From contig NC_085876.1 in the NCBI RefSeq assembly GCF_034702125.1, positions 9,500,290-9,564,289 on the forward strand: 64,000 bases of DNA. The letters are read 5' to 3'. The position numbers were made by a program, and so were the translations under genes. Below the pieces are notes generated by a model, which made no database searches, was not told the origin of the DNA, and worked only from the letters and a program-made list of their open reading frames with translations. This DNA is from Engraulis encrasicolus. Taxonomy: Eukaryota > Chordata > Actinopteri > Clupeiformes > Engraulidae. This document shows, one piece after another, positions 1 through 11,553 of the stretch (positions within the stretch are counted from its first letter, which is position 1; the number at the start of each line of letters is the position of its first letter).

Positions 1-423
1 AGAGCCTCTGCCAAATTTGATTGCAAGAGTTGTGTTACGCTGTGGGAGGCAAACGAGGAGGACAGAGATACACTCAAGGAGAAATACACCTTTTTCAGAT
101 ATAAGCAGTTCAGGGATGGGTTATTCCCACCAAGTGTTGTATTACAGCGTACAACAGAGCAAATTGAACACATTTTTAGATGCCAATACCCCCACATTTC
201 TAAAGGGAAACATGTCCTGGCACTCTTAAAATCTGCAGTATATCAGAGTGTGAATTTGGATGCTGTTATATGTTCCGCCAGCTGTCTGTCCTGCAAAGAG
301 TTCCTTGTTAATACATACTTATTGATGAGGATAAAATTTCAACTGAAGGTGGGCAATCAGAACGCCAAAGCCATGAAAACAAAGAAATCAAGAAAATTAA
401 TGAAATTGACATCGGAATTTTGA
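1..423 (+). CDS. Partial 3' end of a transposase-like protein
   Basis: Frame 1 is open from the first base of the window to a TGA at 421-423 (140 codons), so the true start lies outside the window. Visible features are an early Cys-x2-Cys (FDCKSC), a segment reading DGLFPPS followed by an amphipathic stretch, a later Cys pair (ICSASCLSC) and a lysine-rich tail. The 'DGL..PS' segment and the basic C-terminal end resemble the last part of P-element/THAP9-type transposases, but this is from memory of the family and is weak. A hAT-like terminus lies about 130 bases downstream, so a hAT origin is an alternative. No internal stop is present in the visible part. The frame is missed by any search that requires an ATG. 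Confidence 0.4.
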   Translation, partial: RASAKFDCKSCVTLWEANEEDRDTLKEKYTFFRYKQFRDGLFPPSVVLQRTTEQIEHIFRCQYPHISKGKHVLALLKSAVYQSVNLDAVICSASCLSCKEFLVNTYLLMRIKFQLKVGNQNAKAMKTKKSRKLMKLTSEF

Positions 424-463
424 CCCCCCCCCCCCCCCCCCCCCCACCCACACACACACACAC
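424..463. repeat. Poly-C run followed by (CA)n
   Basis: A run of about 22 C is followed directly by a short CA repeat, immediately after the stop codon of the open frame. Homopolymer length here may be unreliable. Confidence 0.9.
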
Positions 464-557
464 CTTTTTTACATGATTGGTATTGATTCCAGCCCCTGAT
501 CACAGTCAGGAACAATAATGTGGCCCCCAGATTTAAAAAAAAGTTTGGGGACCCCTG
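464..557. mobile_element. hAT-like element end
   Basis: The stretch ends with AAGTTTGGGGACCCCTG at 541-557, the reverse complement of the CAGGGGTCCCCAAACTT terminus common in hAT/Charlie-type elements. A 'GTGGCCCCCAG' subterminal segment precedes it. The other end is not in the window. It may be the right end of the element encoding the open frame at 1-423. Confidence 0.55.
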
Positions 558-2167
558 GCCTACAGTAGCTTCAGGTTGCAATGAACGACGGGCTGTGCAT
601 ACTGCTGAAGACACCCAGGTGGAGCAGTGCATGTTATCTTGCTCCGACAACTAATTTTTTAATTATTTTTTTTTGTGTAAGGAATGTGTAATCTATATAA
701 ACAATGCTAATTAAATAAACATAGCCATCATCAAGTTTATCTCTTCAGCATGCTTTTGACTCTTGATCATTTCACCTCAGTAGAGCTGATTTCAAATGAA
801 TGTATGAGTCCCCCTCTCAGCTGGAGATGATGTGCTGCGGGTTGTTCAGCCAGGGTGCCAGGGTAGTGCGTGAGGTGCATGTTCTGCTGTCCCAGGAATC
901 TTGTACAGGTGGCTCTTCACACTAAATCTGCCATATGTGGTGAGGAGTGACACAAAAAAGAAAAAATATGCATTATTGTGTTAAGCTTACATGCAATGTT
1001 GACTGAGTTGCTAAAAAACTGCCAAACTTAAGGTATTCTCTGAGTTGCAGAAAAAGTAATGCATTGCTGTAATTAATGCGTTGCTGGTTATGGTTTATCA
1101 TTTCCTGCCACTGACTTGAATTAAGTATTAGTAATGTATCATTGTTTCCTGCTCGTGCGTGAAAATGCCTTAATCAATGTATAGTAGACATTCAAAACAT
1201 TTGACTCCCAAGTCAGGTAAAAAACACGTTTCGCCTCACATGCGTTGGCTCCCAAAAAGTTAACTGACATCGGTCATGAAAACACCTAGAAGTACTCTAG
1301 GGGCCTACAACAGTCAAATGATATCATGCACATTTCCTGTTCACGTCAGGGTGAACATTAGGAGTGAAAATGGAAGTTTGGAATAAAAACCGGAACAACA
1401 CAGCAGCAGAACTAACGTTGGTTTAGTGTACTTAGGCACGTATCCTTTTTCTGAAGAACTAGCACTTCTAGAAATTACACATGCCCATCGGACAAAATGT
1501 TCGCTGGCTGATGAAAATTTATGAAACTGGCCGGGAGACTAAGGCTAAAATTCCAAACAACGACTGGGAGGAGATGTGTTAACTTCCATTTTATACTTAC
1601 GAATAAAATAGTTATACTCAACATAGGCCTAATAATTTAACATCATAGACACTTAGCTGTCCATGGAGATATGCTAACGTTAACGGCCGACACACATCAC
1701 CCACTGTCCAGAAAGATCCATGAATACAACCATAATATTAAATCCATTTGATGACGAATATAAAGATAATGACGAACTTACTGCTAAGTGGATAGTTACT
1801 TGTCATATTTATGCAATACAAAAACATTAAGCCACTTGCCTTTTCAGGAAGAGTCAGCGTTGCGTCTAGAAGTTCCCAAAAAGGAACTTTTTTGTAGAGT
1901 TGCCGTTTCCAGTCATCACGGGTTTTTTTTTTAATAAAACGTAGAAATCAACTATTAATCCCGTATCAAATGAATACAATGCGAAATAAGTGAATTTGAT
2001 GAAAATGTGGTCGACAGAGAAAACAACACACGGTTTCATTCCTCACTCATGTATGAGTCTGAACATTGTGTTATTTACATGGAACGTCCATATCTAACAA
2101 AATCAAAATGGCGGCGCGGTGACGCCATAGAGGCAGCTGTTTCCGCTCTCTTCTTCTTTCCTCTCTG
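558..2167. other. Stretch without recognised genes
   Basis: AT-rich unique-looking sequence. No frame, splice-bounded exon or terminal repeat was recognised. A short CpG-containing patch lies at 2105-2125. Confidence 0.5.
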
Positions 2168-2449
2168 CTATTAGTGTATTGTATTTAAATGTATTGTAAA
2201 TACATTTGTATTTTTAAAGTAATGTGCTAAAGTGTGGTATTGTTAAATATACTATTAGTATATTCTATTTAAAGTCTATTTTAAGTACATTTGTATTTTA
2301 GAAGTAATGTGCTAAAGTGTTTTATTAAAAAATACACTATTAGTGTATTGTATTTAAATGTATTGTAAATACATTTGTATTTTTAAAGTAATGTGCTTAA
2401 GTGTGGTATTGTTAAATATACTATTAGTATATTCTATTTTAAGTCTATT
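2168..2449. repeat. AT-rich tandem repeat, about 84-bp unit
   Basis: Units start near 2172, 2256, 2340 and 2424 and share 'TAGTRTATT.TATTTAAA' and 'AAAGTAATGTGCTAAAGTGT'. The array is interrupted at 2450 by the TTAA element and resumes at 3611. The intact unit near 2274-2294 shows the uninterrupted target. Confidence 0.75.
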
Positions 2450-2453
2450 TTAA

Positions 2454-3606
2454 AGGAGAATTCCGGCCAGTTTGGATTAATATCCCATCTTGGGTGGACC
2501 GAGGGAAAGGGATGAAAGGCAAAACCGCGAGAAATTTTCATGCCTGCTGCGCAAAGTTGTTCAATTGCGCTGTTTTCGGTTAAAACCTGACCCTTCGGGC
2601 ACGTAATTGACCTGTTTTAAAGCTCCTAGCGTGCATTAAAACCCTTTTGAACGCTTTGGCCGTGGTGTGTGGGTCCATACAAGTCGATCTAGTGGTTCAC
2701 ATTTCCATTAGGAAGCATAGGTACGATACAACAGGAGTTTTCGAAAGTGGCGCACCTACCTCTTTGAGCTTCCGCCTTCCAACTACGTCCGCAAAATGGT
2801 TCGCCAAAGTGATACTTCATAGTAATCCATTTTATTTTTGTCCACCAAAGACGAGCCACAAGAAACATATTCACATGTTTTCATGCCCTGAGTTGTTATT
2901 GTCGCGCAGATACACTTCTCTGTCACTGAACGCAGTGTAGTGACGTCACGGTGTCACATGACTCCTGAAAGGAACGCCATTCGCTCTTCCAGTTATTATA
3001 CATAAGCGAGAAAGAGAGGCGCTGTCGTAATATACTGTTTGATATTTTGAGATGGATCCTCCGTTGGGGTAGTTCAATTGAAGAGTTTGGTGGCCATGGT
3101 TATCTTTTTCGAACCAGAATATTTGTTACAGATAAAGAATTATTCCTTCCAGGAGTCATGTGACACCGTGACGTCACTACACTGCGTTCAGTGACAGAGA
3201 AGTGTATCTGCGCGACAATAACAACTAAAATGGATTACTATGAAGTATCACTTTGGCGAACCATTTTGCGGACGTAGTTGGAAGGCGGAAGCTCAAAGAG
3301 GTAGGTGCGCCACTTTCGAAAACTCCTGTTGTATCGTACCTATGCTTCCTAATGGAAATGTGAACCACTAGATCGACTTGTATGGACCCACACACCACGG
3401 CCAAAGCGTTCAAAAGGGTTTTAATGCACGCTAGGAGCTATGAAACAGGTCAATTACGTGCCCGAAGGGTCAGGTTTTAACCGAAAACAGCGCAATTGAA
3501 CAACTTTGCGCAGCAGGCATGAAAATTTCTCGCGGTTTTGCCTTTCATCCCTTTCCCTCGGTCCACCCAAGATGGGATATTAATCCAAACTGGCCGGAAT
3601 TCTCCT
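2454..3606. mobile_element. TTAA-flanked foldback element (piggyBac-like MITE)
   Basis: Both ends begin AGGAGAATTCCGGCCAG and are flanked by TTAA (2450-2453 and 3607-3610). The two arms are nearly perfect inverted copies of about 450-520 bp around a central segment of about 170 bp (roughly 2980-3146). The left arm has about 58 bp (near 2833-2890) that the right arm lacks. TTAA duplication points to the piggyBac group. No transposase is encoded, so it is non-autonomous. The matching 62-residue frames on opposite strands are a by-product of the inverted arms and not a gene. Confidence 0.85.
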
Positions 3607-3610
3607 TTAA

Positions 3611-3770
3611 GTACATTTATATTTTAAAAGTAATGTGTTAAAGTGTAGTGTTATAAAATACACTATTAGTGTATTGTATTTAAATTTGTATTTTTAAAGT
3701 AATGTGCTAAAGATTGTTTTTAGAAAATTAGTGTTGTGTATTTAAATGTATTGTAACTATATTTACAAAA
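3611..3770. repeat. Continuation of the 84-bp AT-rich array
   Basis: The sequence after the TTAA element continues the interrupted unit ('GTACATTTATATTTTAAAAG', then 'ACACTATTAGTGTATTG'). This shows the array predates the insertion. Confidence 0.7.
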
Positions 3771-4169
3771 TAAATAAACTAATTACTGGCCAAAGTACAG
3801 TCATTTTCCTAGCAAAAAATGTCTATATCTGGAACATGGACAAGAACCTCAATTTATGATGATGATGAATGACTCCCCTTTTTCCAGCATGAATTTTGGA
3901 AATAAACTACAAAAAAATCATACACAGTACACCATTATAGTAATGTATGGTATTAGAAAATGTACTGCTAGTTTAATGTATTAAACTTTGTTCTTAAAAA
4001 TGTACTCAAACATAGTGTTAGAAAATATACATTATCAGTTATATATACCTAAACTTTATTTTACGACCTTTACAAATATGCATATTTTTTTGCATACTTA
4101 CTATATTGCCTTTTTGACACTAATATTAATTGTCTTTAATGAAATGTACTCACTTATAAAGATTTTATG

Positions 4170-6475
4170 TTATTTTTCTTGTTGTCTTGAACCACTTCAA
4201 GTGTATTTTAAGTGTATTTGTATTTTTAAAGTAATGTGCTTAAGTGTTGTATTTGAAAACATACTGTTAGTGTAGTATATTTTAGTGTATTTTAAGTGTA
4301 TTTGTATTTTAAAAGTAATGTGCTAAAGTTTGGTATTAGAAAGAATATTTGAAACGTACTTAAAGTTAAGTATGATTTTAGTATATTAAGTACACTTGTA
4401 CAAAGTTTGATTTTTAGTACCAAAAAGTCAACTTAAAATGTGTTAAAGCTCTACTTAATTATATTTCAAGTGTATTTAAGTATACTATAAGTTGTCCCAA
4501 AATAACATTCTTTAAATACACACTTTTGAAGTATATTTTAAATACAAAAATACATACTTATTAAGTATATTAAGTACACTTTTTTCACCTGGGTACTTTT
4601 TTAAACCATCATTTTAGTGTATTTTAACCTAGGCTTATTTATTCATTATGCTTTGTAACATTAAATAACCTTCCACCTTCCATTTTGTTAATGTATTTTC
4701 ATGGTAAAAACACCATATTGAAGAGCACAAACAGATCTTAAAAAGGCATGTAAGGCCTTACCTATTAAACTTTTAAGCACAATACTGAAGTCTGTACTTA
4801 AGTTGTGTTATTAGTGTATTAAGTGCACTTTAAGTGTACTTTTTGGTGCACAAATTAAACATGTAAAAGTGTCTTTAATTCGATAAAAGCATACCACCAC
4901 CAATGATTTCTAAGTATTATAATTAAGTATATAAAAGTATACTTAAAGTGTACTACTCAAGACTATTACTTCAAGAACGTAATTGTGCCTGTTAAAGAGC
5001 AGGTAGTTGTGGTCTAGTGGTTAGAGTGCAGGTCTGTGGTTCAGTGAATTGTGGGTTCGAATCCTGGTTGAGGCAGTGGTTGTCGTCTGAAGTGAAGGTG
5101 AAAGGAAGGTTCATGTGAATGGCTAATGGTTGTGAACAAGACAATGTACAATGGAAATGAGTAACTGGGTATTACATTAATGTTTTTTTCATATACTTTT
5201 GAAATATATTTAAAGTGTACTTAAAATAAATATATTTGAAATGTGCTTAAAGTAAAATCTACTTGTAGTATACTTAAAATACATTTAGAGTCAATACACT
5301 TAAAATGTACTTAAAGCGATTTTTGTGAATATATTTGAAATGTACTTAAAGTAAGTATGTTTTTAGTATATTAAGTACACTTGTACAAAGTTTGATTTTA
5401 GTACAAAAAAGTCAACTTAAAATGTGATTAAGCTCTACTTAATTATATTTCAAGTGTATTTAAGTATACTATAAGTTGTCCCAAAATAACACAACTTAAG
5501 TATGTACTTCTGCAGTATACTATAAAGTACTTTCTCATGACATTGAAATAGATTTCTAATGTACTTAAAATGTGCTTATCCGCATGCTAAAGTTCACATT
5601 AAACACATTTTAAAGTGACTTGGTTAGTATACTTATAATGTACTTAAAGTTAAATATATTTTTAGTATATTAAGTACACTTGTACAAAGTTTGATTTTAG
5701 TACAAAAAAGTCAACCTAAAATGTGATTAAGCTCTACTTAATTATATTTCAAGTGTATTTAAGTATACTATAAGTTGTCCCAAAATAACACAACTTAAGT
5801 ATGTACTTCTGCAGTATACTATAAAGTACTTTCTCATGACGTTAAAATAGATTTCTAATGTACTTAAAATGCACTTATCCACATGCTAAAGTTCACATTA
5901 AACACATTTTAAAGTGATTTGGTTAGTATACTTATAATGTACTTAAAATTAAGTATGTTTTTAGTATACTAAGTACACTTGTACAAAGTTTGATTTTAGT
6001 ACAAAAAAAGTCAACTTAAAATGTGATTAAGCTCTACTTAATTATATTTCAAGTGTATTTAAGTATACTATAAGTTGTCCCAAAATAACACAACTTAAGT
6101 ATGTACTTCTGCAGTATACTATAAAGTACTTTCTCATGACGTTAAAATAGATTTCTAATGTACTTAAAATGCACTTATCCGCATGCTAAAGTAAACATTA
6201 AACACATTTTAAAGTGACTTGGTTAGTATACTTATAATGTACTTAAAGTTAAATATATTTTTAGTATATTAAGTACACTTATACAAAGTTTAATTTTAGT
6301 ACAAAAAAGTCAACTTAAAATGTGTTTAAGCTCTACTTAATTATATTTCAAGTACATTTAAGTATACTATAAGTTGTCCCAAAATAACATTCTTTAAATA
6401 CACACTTCAGAAGTACACTTTAAATACAATAAAGCGTACTTATTAAGTATATATTAAGTACACTTTTTTTTTACT
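4170..6475. repeat. AT-rich dispersed repeat family with a 300-bp tandem block
   Basis: The region is built from motifs such as AAGTGTATTTAAGTATACTA and AAGTACACTTGTACAAAG. The phrase 'ATAAGTTGTCCCAAAATAAC' recurs at about 5471, 5771 and 6070, an exact 300-bp period. A related unit at 4360-4590 ends in 'AAGTACACTTTTTTCACCTG', and a similar end occurs near 6470. The same family appears at 23565-23635 and 60435-60570, so it is dispersed, probably a non-autonomous DNA element that has expanded in tandem here. Confidence 0.75.
5001..5165 (+). mobile_element. tRNA-derived SINE
   Basis: An A-box-like TGGTCTAGTGG (5010-5020) is followed 34 bases later by a perfect B box GGTTCGAATCC (5054-5064), the internal RNA polymerase III promoter of a tRNA-derived SINE. 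It sits inside the AT-rich repeat block. The downstream body is short and its 3' end is unclear. Confidence 0.7.
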
Positions 6476-6481
6476 TGGGGA

Positions 6482-6996
6482 GTTTTCTACCATTATAATT
6501 TTTGTGATTTTTTATAATTTTTTGTCCTGAAATATTAATATTAAGTTCGAAGCTAGAAATAATAAGACCCCATTTGAGTAGCGTTTCGATTATTTTGCGC
6601 CACTAGATTATTATATAGGCCTACTGGGTCACAAAGCTCAATTTTTATGGGGCCAAACCCATAAACATTAGCGGGATGCTAGCGAGTACAGGTTGAAATC
6701 TTCTAACCTGCTGAAAAAACTACACACCTGAACGATTTGTCAATACAGCCATTGTTAAACAACAGTCACAGTGCTTACCAGGAATGTTTTGTTGATAATA
6801 TTTGTGACTGGAAATGGCAGTAGCAATGTATTTAGCATGGGTTCCCCTTTCCATTCCATACATTTTCCCACATGAAGGACTGACCTACGCTCGCCAACTA
6901 GTGGACACTCCATAGTTACTGCAGTATGCATGCAAAGCTAACTGGCTACAATGGGAACCAATCAGACTGAACCTTCTCCCTGTTAGAGATTCTCTG
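6482..6996 (+). repeat. 0.5-kb dispersed repeat, copy 1
   Basis: This 515-bp segment is repeated in direct orientation at 13303-13819. Both copies start GTTTTCTACCATTATAATTT and end CCCTGTTAGAGATTCTCTG, with a few substitutions and small indels. No terminal inverted repeat or frame was seen. Confidence 0.85.
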
Positions 6997-7146
6997 CTCA
7001 AACGCAGGTGCTTTTAATTAGGTTCAGGTTGCCTCCGTCGGTTTTGGAAAGACGCTCTGAGTCGCACAGAAAAGCTTGTTGTGCTTGACTTCAATAATTT
7101 GGAAATACTGTACTAACGTGACGCTGGGAACCTGGAGAGAGAGCTG
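6997..7146 (+). other. Possible untranslated first exon
   Basis: The sequence after the repeat is unique and ends with GAGAGAGCTG|GTAAGC, a good splice-donor match at 7147. An acceptor-like TTTGTACTGCAG follows near 8062. No coding frame is evident. This could be a 5' exon of the decayed gene further right, but only the splice-like signal supports it. Confidence 0.2.
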
Positions 7147-9180
7147 GTAAGCACTTGTGGTTTTAATTTACTTCGTGGTAGAACTGGTCATTTGTGGCGA
7201 GACGTAAAGTGTCATTCAAACCGCATTTTCTCACAACAGTGTATTGTGTGGTAGTGTTGGACAGTTTTCTTCCTTTGTTTCCCACTCTTTGTAACGTTGT
7301 AAGGTTAATGGCCGGGCACAAGTTGGCGTGATGCCTTTATTCACACATAGGCCTAATCCACAAAGGTTAGAACTTGAAAACAAAACTTAACAAAAATCCA
7401 AGCAAAATTGTCAACTTGACATCTATATTATTTGGTCAAATGCAATGTAGGCTATCAGCATATTACATAATGGCCTACCCAAAGCAACTCGATATTGACA
7501 ATTTTGTCTAGAAGCTTGCAATTGTTTTCTGTCCAGAAGGTCCAGTTATTGCAATCGAGCAATGGCCCATAGGCTATTGGAAGCATTATATGTTTGGAAA
7601 TGAACCTACATTTATTTATTTTTTTGTAGGTGGACAAAATAATTTGGCCTAAAAAGAACCTCGTTATCAACATATTAAGCCTAAATGCCACATAGCCTAC
7701 TCCATGTAACTTTATCGATGCAATTTCATTTAGGCCTAACTGTTATTCTAACAGTTAAGCTTAGCAGTGTGTCATTGCTTTACTGGTAGTCCAGTTATTG
7801 AAAATGAGGCATATTAGAACCATGGTATTTGAGATTTGAAAGTAATGTTTTTATATGTGGACAAAATATTATGATAAATAATATATAATAAACGAATAAA
7901 AAACACCCTCTTGCATGATGCCACCGACCTCAGCTCTAGTGCACGAGTAGGCTATACGCACAACCCAAATCCCCAAGGCCAAGACGGTGTGAAACTAGTG
8001 AGTCCTGGCACAGGTGGCATTTCGTTTCAAATGGTTTCAAATTGCTTTGTTTGTACTGCAGGGTAGCCTGGACCTTACGTTCTCTGTATGAGGTGTGTAG
8101 TCAAAAGATTGTGTGCCAGCAGTGCGGAAACGTGAGGATAGGCCTACGTCCATACAACCATCGCCTGTAGGCCTATCTCCCTCTGTGTGGGTGTGTGAAT
8201 GTTTAAATGCAGTGTATTTAATTCTTTTATTTTGTGTTTTATATGTTTAAAGGTTTCTGGTCTGCTGTTCTACAATTACTCCATCTGTTACCACTACTTC
8301 AAAACATCAACGTCAGTGACCTCAACAAAAAAGACAAGACGAGTGGAATCCTATGTGCTGACATAGACTTGACAGTGAGAAACTTCTACAGTGAATAACC
8401 GCCAGAGTGGAAAACCAATGCACTATTGGAAACTGCCGAGTGCCAATGCATCACCGCTGCACCAGTGAGCCGCAGTGGACTACCATCTAAAAAGTGCATC
8501 ACGCCGTTGACCCGTGTACAGCCTTCTGCTGCCAGTGACCAAGACTCAAAGACTCTACTCACACCACAACCCAACAGAGAGAAGACACTTCACCTGGGGG
8601 CCTGGAGGATAAAGCTTGAAGAAAAGAAGAAGAAAAAAAAACAAGCTTGAAGGGAAAAAAGGACAAAAAAGCTTCCACCTCCCAGAAAAAAGGGTTCAGA
8701 TGAAGGTTCTGCCTCCCCCTTCCTCTCTTGACATTTAGGATCCTTTTAGCTGCTCTCCATGTCTAGAAACTGTCCTGATCAGCTGCCTTGGACTGCTGAA
8801 GTGCCTTTCGTCCAATAGATCTTGGACTGCTGCTACTGTGGGTGGAGGAGTTCTGGACTTGGACTGTGCGTTGTCCCGGACTGCAATTGGGTGTTGTGCC
8901 TTCAGTCGACTTTGAGTATGAGTACTGCAGTGAACGTTTTCCTCTGCATTAGTGACACTGTCTCTTGCTTGTAACGCAGGGTCTTGTACTGGCTTTGTTG
9001 ACCACAGAAGGAACTGTGCACTGTTGTGCTTTCAGTTAGGTCTTCGGGACTGGCCTGATGATGTCTGCAATGTTCAGAGAGAACCTGGATCACCAATCTC
9101 AGTAGAGTAGAGTAGAGCAGAGTAGAGTATATTAGAGTAGAGTTGTAGAGGCTTGGCTTAGGATAGTGGTTCTGGTGTTA
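7147..9180. other. Stretch without recognised genes
   Basis: Several short frames occur, but none resembles a known protein. 8740-8910 is repetitive in 'GGACTG'. 9102-9150 is a degenerate AGAGT repeat. Confidence 0.5.
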
Positions 9181-9189
9181 CAGGTGCTT

Positions 9190-9760
9190 TGGGTGGCGGA
9201 GGCATTGTCATGCGCAGGGCCTGTCCTGATGGTCCTGGAGGTTCCCGCGGTGCGGTCCAGTCCACTGTTCCTTCGGCTACCTTGAGGTGGGTGGCCAACC
9301 GGGTCAGTGGAATGCCTTGCTGCGCAGGTGGGAGGTGGTCTCGCTGTGTGGAGAAGGGCGTTCACTGCAGTGCTTGTCCGGACTCAGCTGGGGGCAAGGC
9401 ACCCGGTTGCAGTCTGGGGTGGCGTGTGGGACAGCTCCCTGGCTCCACTGCCAACAGTGGCAGTGGTCCAAGAACCGTTGGGCGAAGGGTGCTTCGGCCA
9501 TCTGGGAAGGCTGGTTGGGGCAGTTACATGGTCATGGAAACCGGCTGAGGGATTCCTGAGTGTCGGGAGGGGAATGGGGGCAGTGCCACGCCGGGCCTCC
9601 AGGGGAGATGGGACTACCAGGACCTCCCAGACCCACAGACAGGGTTTGCTGCCGCAGCATGTGTGTGTACACCGGATCTCAGAAGGGAGGTGGGACTGCG
9701 ATGATCTCCTGGATGCACAGAAGAGAGGGTGGGTACACAACATGCAGTAAGACCCTGTTG
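9190..9760 (+). pseudogene. GC-rich stretch with collagen-like triplets
   Basis: Two short collagen-like stretches are visible: GPG-GSR-GAV at 9231-9257 and GPP-GEM-GLP-GPP at 9593-9628. The second is followed by triplets where Arg and Asp replace Gly. No convincing splice sites frame them and stops occur nearby. Given the exon-like pieces at 10402, 11002 and 13892 they may belong to the same decayed gene. Chance occurrence in GC-rich DNA is a real alternative. Confidence 0.25.
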
Positions 9761-10401
9761 TTTAAACGTATATTGATATTTTTGAAACACATTTGTTTCT
9801 TTTTTGCACATGAACAGAGCTTCAATTCCCTAAAATAGTTTTCTTAAAGTTTTAGTGGAGATTTCTAAGGTACACCTGTCAGTAGGGTGTGTTTTTCATT
9901 TTTCATACTGTTAATATATGTAAGAAGATAAAATAAATATTTGCTTTTAAAAATATCTGCATATGTACGTGTAATCAAGACCTGAAACATGTGAAAAACA
10001 CACACACACACTTAAAACCAGCCCGAATGCTGGACTAATGCATACACTCAAAATAATAAACAAAGTCTGCAACACCAGGGCTTTCATCGATCTTTTATTA
10101 TTTTGATGGCCCTTAATCAGACCTAATATGAAATTAAGCCTTGGTGCTGTGGCATTATTGTATTGTATTTATTTCAGTACTGTACAACATCTTCCTGTGG
10201 AAATCCGACTTGTCACTGATGGAACAAACTAACTTGCCATCTATTTTTTTCTAATACCATTCTAGTACCTGTACCTCTTGATGCCATTTAGTGTTTCATG
10301 CCATCGTCAGTCCTTCTTGTGTGATGCCATCTGCAGCACACTGTTCATTGTGTGTGTGTCTGTGTCTGTGTCTGTCTGTCTGTCTGTCTCTGTGACTTCA
10401 G

Positions 10402-10465
10402 GGCTTCGTCAGGAGTGTAGGCGACACTGGACCACTGGAACCAGGCGAATGACCAGGCCCTGCAG
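10402..10465 (+). pseudogene. Decayed collagen-like exon (first piece)
   Basis: An acceptor-like TGTGACTTCAG precedes GGCTTCGTC, and GTTAGT follows at 10466. The frame reads G-F-V, R-S-V, G-D-T, G-P-L and then meets a TGA. Shifting by one base gives G-T-R, R-M-T, R-P-C, where Arg codons sit at expected Gly positions. This is what a collagen exon with a small deletion and Gly-to-Arg changes would look like. The 64-base length is not a multiple of nine. It is the weakest of the three exon pieces. Confidence 0.35.
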
Positions 10466-11001
10466 TTAGTATACACGCACACATTCGTACACACACACAC
10501 ACTGAGTAATGTGTGACAAGCAGGGACTGATGAGTTGCACTGTACACACGTACAGTATATACACACCCACACACAGCTTTTAATGCTCCAGAGAAATGTA
10601 TAATCCATTCATAATCTCATGTCCTTGATAAAGTTTCTGTATCTGTATTTTCTGTATCTTTCCCTTTGCTGTATATTTTCACTATGTTTATTTAACTTGT
10701 AATGCAACAAGCGTAGGATATTGTTATACCTGTCTATAATATTGTGCCAGCAGGATGCAAGAGCCTTAGCTACATCACAGAATGCACAAAAATATTTAAC
10801 AGAAGTGGACTTTTTTTTTTTTACTTAAAACATGTATTAATAATGCACATGTGTGTGGTTGGTGGGGGGTGATCTGGAATAGACAGAGTTAGAGTTAGAC
10901 AGATGTTGGCAATGTTTTAGAGTCTCTTGGTGAAGAGATTTTCTTTCTAACTAACTTTGGAGATTTTTCTTTTGTCCAATTAATCCCCATCTCGCCCCCA
11001 G

Positions 11002-11073
11002 GCTGATCAAGGGCCTAAAGGCGCACAGGGAGCCAAAGGGGTCAAATGAGAAGAGGGACCCGCAGGACAATAG
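11002..11073 (+). pseudogene. Decayed collagen triple-helix exon with two stops
   Basis: A pyrimidine-rich acceptor (CTCGCCCCCAG) and a donor (GTAGGG) bound exactly 72 bases, a size common in non-fibrillar collagens. The frame reads ADQ-GPK-GAQ-GAK-GVK-(stop)EE-GPA-GQ(stop). TGA at 11047-11049 replaces a Gly codon (GGA to TGA), TAG at 11071-11073 most simply replaces CAG, and the first triplet has Ala for Gly. Gly-X-Y periodicity over eight triplets plus intact splice signals identify the origin. The two nonsense changes and the lost glycine show it cannot be translated as collagen. The collagen type cannot be named from this much sequence. Confidence 0.7.
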
Positions 11074-11112
11074 GTAGGGATGGCCATTTTGTTTGTGTCA
11101 ATCGGCACGTTC

Positions 11113-11234
11113 GTGATAGTGTATGGCGCATTCTGCGCAAATCTGTGCAGCTCACAAAATAAGACATTTTGAATACATGGTGATTACGGAGTGCACATGT
11201 GAATTGCACAGATTTGCGTAGCATGCACCATCAC
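11113..11234. repeat. Short imperfect inverted repeat
   Basis: GTGATAGTGTATGGCGCATT at 11113 is the inverted partner of the sequence ending CATGCACCATCAC at 11234. Both arms contain GCAAATCTGTGCA or its complement. Arms are about 45 bp with a loop of about 35. It could be a small foldback element. Confidence 0.5.
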
Positions 11235-11243
11235 AAATGGGGC

Positions 11244-11553
11244 CAGTGGGTGCGCTTCAATATGCGACCTTGCGTCCTCCACTTGTGCTTGTGGCCTCGT
11301 CCCGCCTCCTGGCCCCTCCTATGTGGAGAAAAGAATAAAGTTTCCCTGCTGTCAGCCTAGCCACAACAATTTTTGGGGTACTACTCTTCATTCACCATCC
11401 ACTTTGAAAATGAGAAAATGACTTTACAACTGAGCTTTTGCGAGATCTTGAAATATAATACTGTTGTCAGTGATGTCATCATGACATTACTTCCTGGTAC
11501 GAGGCCACAAGCACAAATGGAGGACGCAAGGTCGCATATTGGAACGCGCCCTG
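11244..11553. mobile_element. Short inverted-repeat element, hAT-like
   Basis: Inverted termini of about 55 bp: CAATATGCGACCTTGCGTCC on the left matches GGACGCAAGGTCGCATATTG on the right. The outer ends read CAGTGGGTGCGC and GCGCGCCCTG-like (GGGCGCG in reverse). No clear target duplication and no frame longer than chance. Confidence 0.65.

Noticed and set aside
2647..3413. Two identical 62-residue frames on opposite strands
   Set aside because: They reflect the inverted arms of the TTAA element, with no family resemblance.
9189..9750. Overlapping 65-147-residue frames on both strands
   Set aside because: GC-rich DNA with few stops. No frame is supported beyond the short collagen-like stretches, which are reported separately at low confidence.
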